Positions 10,088 to 18,800 of a DNA stretch of 64,000 nucleotides are shown piece by piece. The number at the start of each line of letters is the position of its first letter. The stretch's first letter is position 1. The stretch spans positions 1,364,001 through 1,428,000 of the forward strand of contig NZ_MIES01000033.1 in the NCBI RefSeq assembly GCF_003054965.1, read 5' to 3'. The position numbers and the translations under genes are program-made. The notes under the pieces are model-generated. The model was not told the DNA's origin and made no database searches. It saw only the letters and a list, made by a program, of their open reading frames with translations. Origin of the DNA: Saccharospirillum sp. MSK14-1 (lineage in GTDB: Bacteria > Pseudomonadota > Gammaproteobacteria > Pseudomonadales > Natronospirillaceae).

Positions 10088-10783
10088 TCACGAACCGACC
10101 TTGGGTTTGTTATCCCAGGTCACTTTGTCACGCAGATAGATGGGTAATGCGGATTCCGGCGGCAATGCCAAATCGGGGTTTTCCACCAAGCGCCGCTGAG
10201 CCAAACGCGCTGCAACCGACGCTTTAGGTAACGTCAATGCGATTGGCTGTGTTGTCAGATGCGCTCGCCAGTTTTCCGAAAACCCATAGTCAGTCAACCA
10301 ACCATTACCCACCAGCCGAACACCGGATAAAGGTTCAGGCAAACCCGATGGGTCCATCAGTTGTTCGGTATCGATCAAAGCGGGCAATCCATCGGCGCCG
10401 ATCTGATAACGCGCAAAATACAATTCCTGCATGCGTGCATCCAAAGCAACCCAGGTTTCCTGGTCGACCTGGCTGTCTTCAAAAGCCAGCGTTTCGAGCG
10501 TGCTGATGGGCAGGATGGGGCAATCGGCGCCCAACGCAATGCCCTGGGCAACACCGGCGGCGATACGAATGCCGGTAAACGACCCCGGCCCGCGACCATA
10601 GACAACCGCATCCAAACTGCGTTTTGCCCAACCTGCGTCCGCAAAGAGCGCATCCAAACGAGGCAACAGCTGGCGGGCGTGCTGGCGGGGCAATTCTTCG
10701 TGAATACTGAGGTCTGTATCGGGTCCGAGCAGTGCCAGCGAACAGACATCTGCCGTGGTATCGATGGCTAATAATCGAAGCAT
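10088..10783 (-). CDS. tsaB: tRNA threonylcarbamoyladenosine biosynthesis protein TsaB
   Basis: A 231-residue protein of the ASKHA fold, beginning LRLLAIDTTADVCSLAL and containing VVYGRGPGSFTGIRIAAGVAQGIALG, both diagnostic for TsaB (YeaZ). TsaB is the non-catalytic partner of TsaD in making the t6A37 modification of ANN-decoding tRNAs. It is the first gene of the tsaB-uppP-rsmJ cluster on the minus strand. Confidence 0.94.
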   Translation of the reverse strand: MLRLLAIDTTADVCSLALLGPDTDLSIHEELPRQHARQLLPRLDALFADAGWAKRSLDAVVYGRGPGSFTGIRIAAGVAQGIALGADCPILPISTLETLAFEDSQVDQETWVALDARMQELYFARYQIGADGLPALIDTEQLMDPSGLPEPLSGVRLVGNGWLTDYGFSENWRAHLTTQPIALTLPKASVAARLAQRRLVENPDLALPPESALPIYLRDKVTWDNKPKVGS

Positions 10784-10876
10784 GTAATCTCTTCCAGCTT
10801 GGTGGCGCTGTAGCCAATATTAAAACCGGCAGTTTATCACAGCCAAGTCACAGGCCATCTATGACACGCATAAAAA

Positions 10877-10897
10877 AAGCCACCTGAACGGTGGCTT
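10877..10897 (-). terminator. Rho-independent terminator of the histone-like gene
   Basis: Stem AAGCCACC/GGTGGCTT with loop TGAAC. On the minus strand it is followed by a run of seven T. It lies 24 bases after the stop of the Lys/Ala-rich gene. Confidence 0.88.
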
Positions 10898-10920
10898 CTT
10901 TGTATCGACAATCCCAGAAA

Positions 10921-11640
10921 TCAGGCTTTCTTCTTAGGAGGACGACCCGGTCCGCGTTTTTTCTTCGGTCCCGGCTTTTGCTTAGTGGCTTCTTTCTTTT
11001 CCAAAGCTTTGACCTTGGCCTTGATCTTACGAGCGTTGGCTTTGATCTTCGCTTCTTCTTTAGCACGGAAGGTTTTCACCTTTTTCGCGTCTTTCTTCTT
11101 ACGCGCCGCACGCCACTGAGATTCAAACTTGGCCAAGGCACCGGCCAGGTCTTCTTCCAGCTTGGTGGTCAGGTTCAATTCTTGCTCTGCAACACGCAGA
11201 TCAACCTTCGCTTTGAACTCTTCAGCCTGCGCTTCGATTTCAGCGACTTTCAGGTCGAACTTAGCGGCTTTAACCGCTTGCTTCGCAGCATTCACTGCAT
11301 CGCGTGCTGCTTTTTCCTGATTAAGAGCAGTATCCAGCTGGCGCTTAGCCGCCGGTGTCTTAACCGTAGACGCTTTGGTACGAGCCGTCATTTTCTTAGC
11401 TGCGGCGGCGCCCAGTTTCGCCTCAGCTTTCATAACGTTCGCTTCGGCTTTGTCCAATTTCCGCGTTGCAGAAACAACACCCGCCGTCATTACCGGTTCG
11501 GCAGTCGTGGCTTTCGCTTTGGCTTTACGTGCAGTGGATTTACGTGCGGTTGATTTCTTTGCCGCAGTTTTTTTCGGCGTACGCTTGGAACCCGGTTTGG
11601 GTCCGCGCTTTGCCGCAGTTTTTTTCTTGGCAGCTGCCAT
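10921..11640 (-). CDS. Lys/Ala-rich histone H1-like / AlgP-like DNA-binding protein
   Basis: A 239-residue, extremely basic protein. Residues 1-45 are Lys/Ala/Pro/Thr repeats (AAKKK, KRTPKKTAAKKSTARKSTARK). The middle, about 55-165, is an Ala/Glu/Lys helical coiled coil (VMKAEAKLGAAAAKKM, FDLKVAEIEAQAEEFKAKV). The C-terminus returns to Lys-rich sequence ending KKKRGPGRPPKKKA, which contains an AT-hook-like GPGRPP. This is the layout of H1-like bacterial proteins such as AlgP of Pseudomonas and points to nucleoid binding or compaction in the cytoplasm. A ribosome site (AAGGAG) precedes the ATG. Conservation at residue level will be poor because of composition, so family assignment is by layout only. 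Confidence 0.8.
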   Translation of the reverse strand: MAAAKKKTAAKRGPKPGSKRTPKKTAAKKSTARKSTARKAKAKATTAEPVMTAGVVSATRKLDKAEANVMKAEAKLGAAAAKKMTARTKASTVKTPAAKRQLDTALNQEKAARDAVNAAKQAVKAAKFDLKVAEIEAQAEEFKAKVDLRVAEQELNLTTKLEEDLAGALAKFESQWRAARKKKDAKKVKTFRAKEEAKIKANARKIKAKVKALEKKEATKQKPGPKKKRGPGRPPKKKA

Positions 11641-12148
11641 CCTTTTCTCCTTATGTTGGAATCATCGAATTTATTCGATTAAACCCGGTAAACAATTTAG
11701 TCAGTTGAAACCTAAGATGCAAATTACCGCAATAAAAAAGTGAGTAAAAATGTTATTTAAAGATGAATAATTAAAATGTGATGTGATTCGGATACGACGA
11801 GCAGCACTTAATTTCCAATTTCAATTTATAAAACGACTGACATTTTACGATTCAAATGACCACCAACGCCTTCCAAAAAATGAAGCGTTTTAATTGTTTT
11901 GACCACCATCGATAACGATTCCATGACGTACATACAACCGAAAGCCAGAGCGCTTATGATCATCAATTACAAAGAACTACAAAGTAAAAATCGTTATATT
12001 TCAACGCACTAACCGATAGCACCAACTCACACCAGGTTACCGACACCTTATCCACAATCACTCCCCAGAGTTATCCGTTGCCAGCCGAGCCACCTCGGCG
12101 GTAGCTTGACCGCGCGCTATTCAAGCTAACCTGACTGAGGGACTCAAC
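11641..12148. other. AT-rich intergenic region with one DnaA-box-like site
   Basis: A gap of 508 bases between divergent genes, AT-rich in its first 360 bases. No ORF is convincing. It contains the exact DnaA-box sequence TTATCCACA at 12048-12056 and a weaker TTATCCGTT at 12071-12079. It must also hold the promoters of the histone-like gene (minus) and the small gene at 12149 (plus). Confidence 0.5.
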
Positions 12149-12457
12149 GTGGCGGTAACGGCTGAAGTAGTGGTAGAAGCGTCTTCATCGCTGGTCTTTT
12201 TACGTCGACAGCAAGTCGCAGACATGATTGTTGAATTGTCCTTTAACGAAGCAGCGCGTCAGCGGCTGCCACAACTCAAAGGCTTATTGATCGATTCGTT
12301 GCAGCAATTGCCCGAAGCCTGCTTTATTGCTGATGACTGGACCGAGATTTTGTCTCAGGTCGTTCAGGCGCTGATGAACCCAAGCGAACACGGCGAAAAC
12401 CGATTACCAGCGCATCTGCAATGCGCCATTGGTCAATTGCAACGTCGTTTGCAGTAG
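12149..12457 (+). CDS. Small conserved-looking protein, unknown function
   Basis: A 102-residue soluble, mostly helical protein. The GTG start at 12149 is supported by TGAGGGA a few bases upstream. Phrases include VVVEASSSLVFLRRQQVADMIVELSFNEAARQRLPQLKGLLIDSLQQLPEACF. There is no signal peptide, membrane segment or metal motif. It ends four bases before the convergent gene on the other strand. I do not recognise it. Confidence 0.6.
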   Translation: MAVTAEVVVEASSSLVFLRRQQVADMIVELSFNEAARQRLPQLKGLLIDSLQQLPEACFIADDWTEILSQVVQALMNPSEHGENRLPAHLQCAIGQLQRRLQ

Positions 12458-12461
12458 ACCA

Positions 12462-13076
12462 TCAGTCAGCATAAGGGTTGAGCTCGGCTAATTGCCATTG
12501 CTGGTCCTTCCAAACCAGCGTCGCCACACCCACCAATGGCTGATTTGCACTGGCTTTTAGACGCGCCAATCGCGGCTCCTGATCGAACGCTGGAGCCCAT
12601 AACCATTCCGCTAATTGATCGGCAACCCATTGAAAGTGCACTTCGACCTGCGTGGCCTGGGTGGCCGACGACGTCACCCAGATTTCTCCAGTCTGCGCCA
12701 GGTGGGCGTGACCAAAACGTACCGGAGATTGTCTGATCATCAGTGGACGATCATAACGATGTGCACCGACGCGCCGGGTATTCAAACCATTAACCGTTAA
12801 CTGACGGTCGGTGGCGATCATCGGCTGACGATCCAGCAATCCTTCAGCAACCAAGACGTTCATCTGTGCAATCAGCCGATCGTGTTCACCATCCACCAAA
12901 GTGGTTGGTAACGACGGCAAATTGAACTGCATAGCGGCGGAGGTAAGCTGTGGCTCAATAAGGCTAATAGCAATCAAACGCAATTGCTGACGCGCATGAC
13001 CGGTTGCGCCATAGCCAGAACTCAGCGTTGGTAATATCAGCAGTAATAATGAGACAAAAACAGTCTTAGCGGCCAT
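12462..13076 (-). CDS. Exported protein, unknown function
   Basis: A 204-residue protein. With the start at ATG 13074-13076 the N-terminus MAAKTVFVSLLLLILPTLSSGYGATG is a clean Sec signal peptide; the frame extends to 13121 but that would bury the signal. The mature part is rich in strands (TLVDGEHDRLIAQMNVLVAEGLLDRQPMIATDRQLTVNGLN, WVTSSATQATQVEVHFQWVADQLAEWLWAP) and ends WQLAELNPYAD. It is probably periplasmic. No family recognised. Confidence 0.62.
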   Translation of the reverse strand: MAAKTVFVSLLLLILPTLSSGYGATGHARQQLRLIAISLIEPQLTSAAMQFNLPSLPTTLVDGEHDRLIAQMNVLVAEGLLDRQPMIATDRQLTVNGLNTRRVGAHRYDRPLMIRQSPVRFGHAHLAQTGEIWVTSSATQATQVEVHFQWVADQLAEWLWAPAFDQEPRLARLKASANQPLVGVATLVWKDQQWQLAELNPYAD

Positions 13077-13199
13077 AGCATTCGTTACCCGCGCCAAATG
13101 GCGCTGTTGAGGCAGTGACATTCTTATTATGTCGGTACGGCGCTAAAAATCTTGATGTTAGAAGACAATCGTCCAACCAGTCGCCTCTCAATCTGAACA

Positions 13200-13315
13200 G
13201 CTGTTCTATAGTCAATTAACTGTTGATCGTAGCAGCAGCAGTAATGGTGACTACTCCCTGATTGGGGTCCTACCCCACTTGATGCGGATACCCTCCCCGG
13301 TATCCGCTTTTTTTA
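13200..13315 (+). ncRNA. Possible small RNA with terminal hairpins
   Basis: A 240-base gap without an ORF holds consecutive hairpins on the plus strand: TGGGGT/ACCCCA around CCT at 13263-13277, then a strong terminator at 13284-13315. No coding gene upstream on this strand needs that terminator, since the neighbour at 12462-13076 runs the other way. A short transcript starting somewhere near 13200 is therefore plausible. I cannot match it to a named sRNA, and the 5' end is a guess. Confidence 0.35.
13284..13315 (+). terminator. Rho-independent terminator
   Basis: Perfect nine-base-pair stem GCGGATACC/GGTATCCGC, loop CTCCCC, then seven T. It is 47 bases upstream of rsmC and not attached to any plus-strand ORF. 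Confidence 0.88.
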
Positions 13316-13361
13316 TTGGCGCTGGTACACTGCGCTCCCCCGATCATGAAAGCGACTTGCA

Positions 13362-14336
13362 ATGCACCCTTGCTGGCAAATACTCGAACGCCACCGCGAT
13401 TCTCTGGACGCCACCTCGGTATTGTGGCTTGACCCTCCGCAATCCCATTCGCTGATCAAAACCGGCGACCATTGCATCACACCCAATCGGGCGAATCACC
13501 GTCAAAATCCAGCGCAATGGTTGGCACCGGATGCTGACTGGCCAGCAACGGTCGATCACCTGGTCTTGTTCTACCCCAAAGCCAAAGGCCGCCTTGAATG
13601 GTGGCTGCGCCAGGTTCAGCAACAGGCTGCCGGAGCAACGCTTTGGATTGTGGGAGAAAATCTCGGTGGCATTAAAAGCCTGCCCAAACGTGTCAGCCCC
13701 TGGGCTCGCTGCGATAAACTCGACAGCGCTCGCCACTGTGGCTTATTTGAGGTTCGGCAGGAAAACGCCTTACCCGCCGGTCAGGATTGGCTCAGTTTCA
13801 ACTGGAATGACCACACCATTCACGCCCTGCCCGGTGTATTCAGTCAAAACCGGCTTGATACCGGTACCGCCGTATTGCTTGGCCAATTGCCAGCCTTGTC
13901 AGGGGAATTGTTAGAGCTGGGGTGCGGTTCGGGTGTGTTGAGTCTGGCGTTGCTGAATGGCGATCAACAAAACCACTTAACCACCGTCGATATTGACTGG
14001 TTAGCCACCACCTCAACCCAACGGACACTGACGGATGCCGGCATGGCTGATCGTGCCGAGGTCATTTGGTCTGACGGTCTCAGTGAAGTACCCGTGCAGC
14101 GCTACGATCACCTGATCACCAACCCGCCATTTCACACCGGCATTCGCACGCACTATGAACCGAGCGAGCGTTTTTTTGCGGCCAGTCACGACTGGCTCAA
14201 ACCCGGCGGCAGTCTGTGGTGGGTCGCTAACGATTTTCTCGACTATCAGGCGGTGTTACAGAAAGGCGCTTTTGAGGTGCAACAGCTCGCCCACGAACGC
14301 GGTTTTCGGGTGTACCGCGCCGTGCGCAAAGGCTGA
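13362..14336 (+). CDS. rsmC: 16S rRNA (guanine1207-N2)-methyltransferase RsmC
   Basis: A 324-residue protein with the two-domain RsmC layout: a degenerate N-terminal methyltransferase-like domain (to about 160) and a catalytic C-terminal domain. The SAM site is LELGCGSGVLSLALL near residue 185, and the catalytic motif is the guanine-N2 signature NPPFHTG near residue 255. It methylates G1207 of 16S rRNA. It lies just downstream of a lone terminator and is convergent with the response-regulator gene. Confidence 0.93.
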   Translation: MHPCWQILERHRDSLDATSVLWLDPPQSHSLIKTGDHCITPNRANHRQNPAQWLAPDADWPATVDHLVLFYPKAKGRLEWWLRQVQQQAAGATLWIVGENLGGIKSLPKRVSPWARCDKLDSARHCGLFEVRQENALPAGQDWLSFNWNDHTIHALPGVFSQNRLDTGTAVLLGQLPALSGELLELGCGSGVLSLALLNGDQQNHLTTVDIDWLATTSTQRTLTDAGMADRAEVIWSDGLSEVPVQRYDHLITNPPFHTGIRTHYEPSERFFAASHDWLKPGGSLWWVANDFLDYQAVLQKGAFEVQQLAHERGFRVYRAVRKG

Positions 14337-14358
14337 ATGGCGTTAGAGCGTTGAAGCG

Positions 14359-15072
14359 TTAATGCTTGGAAAGGTCGCCGACGAATAAATAGCCTTTAGA
14401 ACGCACCGTTTTAATGCGTCGAGGGTGGACCGGATCGTCACCGACCTTGGGACGAATACGCGACACCCGGACATCCACCGAGCGATCCTGGCCATCGTAT
14501 TCAATACCGCGCAAACGGCTGAAAATTTCTTCACGCGTCAGTATCTGACCGGCATGACTGGATAACAGCCAGAGCAAATCAAATTCGGCACTGGTCAGAT
14601 CAATCTGCTGCTGACCCAGCCAGGCTTCACGCATGGTGTTATCGATGATCAGGTCGCCGAATTCCAGACGTTCGGTATGACGTCGGGCTTCCAATCGGCG
14701 GCCGCGTTCGGCCCGACGAGTCAGTGACTGACAACGTGCCAGCACCAGACGATGACCGGTGTTTTTAATCAGGTAATCATCAGCGCCCATGTCCAGGCCA
14801 AGCACCTGGTCCATCTCACTGTCGCGGTGTGTGTAGAACAAAATACCGCCGTCAAAATCCTTGCGGCACAGCTTGCAGATGGTCAGGCCGCTTTCGCCGT
14901 CCAAATCCACTTCCATCAAGACCAGATTTGGCTGCTCATCCCGGATGCGCTTTAACGCCTGACTGCTGTCGGTTTCCAGTTCAACGTCGTATTCGTTATT
15001 GACCAGATACTCGCGAAGCTTGCGAACGTCTTCAGGGTGGCTGTCCACCATCAGAATACGCTTCTTACCCAT
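14359..15072 (-). CDS. Atypical OmpR/PhoB-family response regulator
   Basis: A 237-residue protein with an N-terminal receiver domain (about 1-120) and a C-terminal winged-helix domain (about 140-235; LTSAEFDLLWLLSSHAGQILTREEIF, SVDVRVSRIRPKVG, KTVRSKGYLF). The DNA-binding half is canonical. The receiver is not: the usual phospho-acceptor Asp is replaced by Glu54 in LVLMEVDLDGESG. The N-terminal acidic pair is reduced to one residue (MVDSH), while the conserved Lys is kept (YLIKNT). Glu at this place often mimics phosphorylation, so the protein may act without a kinase. No histidine kinase gene is adjacent. The ATG at 15072 is preferred; a GTG seven codons upstream is possible. Confidence 0.85.
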   Translation of the reverse strand: MGKKRILMVDSHPEDVRKLREYLVNNEYDVELETDSSQALKRIRDEQPNLVLMEVDLDGESGLTICKLCRKDFDGGILFYTHRDSEMDQVLGLDMGADDYLIKNTGHRLVLARCQSLTRRAERGRRLEARRHTERLEFGDLIIDNTMREAWLGQQQIDLTSAEFDLLWLLSSHAGQILTREEIFSRLRGIEYDGQDRSVDVRVSRIRPKVGDDPVHPRRIKTVRSKGYLFVGDLSKH

Positions 15073-15192
15073 CGTGTCCGCCCGATATGCCACGGATGTC
15101 CAACTCCATTAAGGCCATCAACGTCAGCGCGCGACGGCATGTTGCTCTGTCATGCCATTACTCTAGACGGTATTCGCGAAATTGCAGCTTTT

Positions 15193-15822
15193 TTAGCGGG
15201 TTCCGAAGATCTTGTCGCCGGCATCACCCAGGCCCGGAATGATATAGCCCTGCTCGTTCAGTCGCTCATCGATGGCCGCCACGTACAGATCAATATCCGG
15301 ATGCGCCTGAGTTACGGTTTCCAGACCTTCCGGTGCGGCGACCAGAAACAGACCCATGATGCGTTTGCAGCCTTTTTCCTTGAGCAAATCAATGGTTGCG
15401 ATCAGCGTTCCGCCAGTCGCCAGCATCGGATCAACAATCAAGGCCGTTCGGTCATCCACATCTTCAATGACTTTGTCGAAATAAGGCACCGGATCGAGCG
15501 TTTCTTCGTTGCGGTAAAACCCAACCACACTGACTTTCGCATTAGGAATTAACTGCATCACGCCATCGAGCATACCCAGACCGGCACGCAGAATCGGCAC
15601 TACGGTAATTTTCTTGCCCTTAATGCGCTGAACCGTCATCGGTTCACCGGTCCAGCCGGTGATGTCGAATTGCTCGGTTTCCAGTTCACGACCCGCTTCG
15701 TAGGTCAGGAGGTTACCCACCTCACCGGCCAGTTCGCGAAAGTGTTTGGTACTGATGCCCGCTTCACGCATCAGACCGAGTTTGTGCTGGATCAGCGGAT
15801 GTTTAATTTCATGAACGGCCAT
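15193..15822 (-). CDS. upp: Uracil phosphoribosyltransferase
   Basis: A 209-residue enzyme that converts uracil and PRPP to UMP (pyrimidine salvage). The PRPP-binding loop [25 protein letters not shown] and the C-terminal uracil-binding segment [16 protein letters not shown] are typical. Other family phrases are [13 protein letters not shown] and [20 protein letters not shown]. It follows the Mks condensin operon on the same strand after 25 bases, so read-through is possible. Confidence 0.96.
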   Translation of the reverse strand: MAVHEIKHPLIQHKLGLMREAGISTKHFRELAGEVGNLLTYEAGRELETEQFDITGWTGEPMTVQRIKGKKITVVPILRAGLGMLDGVMQLIPNAKVSVVGFYRNEETLDPVPYFDKVIEDVDDRTALIVDPMLATGGTLIATIDLLKEKGCKRIMGLFLVAAPEGLETVTQAHPDIDLYVAAIDERLNEQGYIIPGLGDAGDKIFGTR

Positions 15823-15847
15823 GGGTGTCTCCTGTCTTTAACTGAAG

Positions 15848-18800
15848 TTAAGCGTCTACATCCGCCAGAAAATCGAGTTCGGCCTGTTGACGAATCACCT
15901 TGCGATGATTGGCCCACAACGCCTTAATTTTATCCTGATTGCATCGCTGGCGATCAACCAGCACGCGCGATTGCAATTCACCAATGCGATGGCCACCGGC
16001 CAGCGGCACTTTGGAGAACACAAACTGGTTGGAAATCATATCCATAAACGGACCGGATTTACTGGTCGGCATAATGAACAATAATTGCAGGCCCAGCGCT
16101 TCGGTCAAATAGCGAATCACTTCTTTAGAGCGCGTTTCGTCCATTTTCGAGAAGGCTTCATCAACCAACACCATGCGCAGATGGCTGTCGCCTTCGTTGA
16201 AGCGGAACGCCGAGGTGATCGCCGCTGAGCGAATGATATAGGCCGGCGTTTCCAGCTGACCGCCGGAACCGGTGCCGTACTGGCTCAGTGCAATGGGCTG
16301 TTTGCCTTCCGGCTGCTTGTAAATTTCGTAGTTGCGGTAGTTGCGGTAATCGGAAATTCGCTCCAGTTCGCGCAACGCTTTCTGGTCATCATCATCGAGC
16401 AGCATGGCCATCAACTGATCGCGGATGCGCGCTGAACGGTCGCTCAACTCCGCATCGAACAGAGTCTGACCTTCGCCCAGGGTCGGGTTTTTAATCACCT
16501 CATCGAAGAAATGCCAGTATTCTTTGTATTCCGGCAGCCACTCCCAATCGAACCAGTAACGTTCGCTGTCGGCACCAAAACGATGGTGTTCCAGCTCGCG
16601 GTTGAGATCTTCCAGCACCCGCTTGCCATCGTTAATCGACTGGTAAATCGCGTGACAGAGATTGGTGACGAACGCATTGTTAAAGCTTTCTTTCAAGCTG
16701 CCCAGATTATCGACTTTCTCGACCAGAATGTTGTTCTTGATGCGGTTATAAATCTGATCAATCTGACGACGCAGTGAAACAATGCCTTTAAAGAAATCGC
16801 TCGAATGGAGGTCGGAATAATTCAGATCCAGCGCGATGGCATCCTGCGGCTGGCATTCCTGGTTATGCTCGGTTAAAGCACCTTCCAGACTGTGAGCCAG
16901 ACTGTTCAATTCGCTTTCCAGCGAATGACGCAGTTTATCCTGCACGGATGGATCGGCCGTCTCGGCGGTTTCATCGGCTTCAGCTAACCGCGCTTCGACA
17001 TCGAAGACCGGCCAATCCGCGGCGATGGTGCGCAAGTAGCCCTCTTTCTGCTCCGAGCGCAACGCAGTTTCTTCCTGCTGATCGCTGAGTACCTGGCATT
17101 GTTTGGACAGACTTTCCAGTCGCTCGCCCAGACTGCCTTTGCGTTCAATTAATTCGCGGATGCGCTGATCCAGCGCTTTGAGTTGCTCGTTGACCTCGGC
17201 GTATTCTTTTTCCAGCGCACTGGCATCGCTCAAATCCAGATTATTGAGCGCTTTTTCCGCTGCACCCAGACGACGCTGTGTATCGAGCATCTCGCGCACT
17301 AAATCACCATGCGCCAGGTGCGCTAACTGATTCACTGCCTGATACAAACCACTGACTTCCGCTACCTGAGCTTGAAAATCGTTGGCTTGGCCCGCCAGTT
17401 GATTCAGTTCGTCTTTCTTCGCTGCCAGAGCGCGCTCACGTGCGCCTTGACCAAACACCAGATCGGAAATCGGCAGATCACAGCGATACATGGCGTAAGA
17501 ACCCGAACCGATACCGGCCTGAGTTACACCGCGACGCGTCCGTTTTAACTCATCTGTGCTGCCACACTGCTCGACCAAACCATAGCTGGCCGTCATATAA
17601 GCGCGGGCAATGGCGTGATCAAAATGCATCAGATGGACAATGGAATTGGCCGGTAACTTAACGCGATCGGCATCGGCTTGGGCTTTGGAACCCTGAATCA
17701 CACGAGCGCGGTTTTCTTTCGGCAATTCGCGCACGGTTTGAATCGCCTGAGCTTCAAATTCCGGTTCCACCAGAATGGCAAAACGGCCGCCGCCGATATA
17801 CCCCTCAATCGCCGATTGCCAGGCATCGTCGGCAATTTCGACATGGTCACAGAGCACGCGTGGATCGGCCTGTGGCCAGGCATCGCGAATGGCGTCCAGC
17901 GCCATACGAACGTGATACGGATAGTTCAATCGCTCGCCAGTGAGGCTGTCGATGTCTTGCTGTTTGCGATTCAAATCGAGACGCAGTTTGGCCAGGCGTT
18001 GTTCGCGGCGGTCTTGGACGCGTTGCAGCTGATCGCGCAGGCTCACACCGCTGCCGGTGCGCTCGTCGCTGAACCAGGCTTCGCGCCATTGATTCAGCGC
18101 GCTTTGCTGCGCCAGCACTTCATCCAGATGCTGCTCCAACGGCGCAATATCGATCCAGTCCTGATTCATCAGCGTGCGGAAATCAACCGGCCGCTGATTG
18201 TGTTTAGACACACTTTTGGCCAGCTGGTTCAGCGACTTATCACCCAGGTCGGCGATTTCAGTCACCAGGCTGGTTTTGGTCAGTGCCTGAATAATGGTTT
18301 CACTGGCATCCAGACTGCGACCTAAGGCATCGTCTTGTTTGAGCAAGGGTTCGGCTTGCTGAACCAGACGCGTTTTGGCCTGCTCAATATCCTGCTCCAG
18401 CTTGTCTTTTTCTTGCAGCGCATCGACACCGCGACGCTGCGCTTCCAGTGACACCAGTTGTTCGTGCGTTTGATCTCGGCGCTGTTCGGTAACGTCGAGT
18501 TCGGACTGCACATCGTCGCGTTCCTGACGCAACCGCTGCTGTTCGTTTTTGGCGTTCAGATATTGTTGCTGGTCTTTAACAAACCGCGCCCGGGCAGCGG
18601 TATAGTCGGCCAGGTTGTAGTCGAGCCATTGATCGATGTACCCATCAGCGCGGCCACGGCCTTGCGACAAACGCTCCACGGTGCGCTTCAGTCGCGCGGC
18701 TTCGCCTTCCATGCCGCTGATGGTTTTCATCAAATCGGAAACCGTGCGAATGGCTTCGCCCAGGTCTTTCTGTTCGAGAATTTCCTGCGCCACAAAGCCG

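Noticed and set aside
11641-12148. Replication origin
   Set aside because: Only one exact DnaA box and no dnaA, dnaN, mnmG or parAB nearby.
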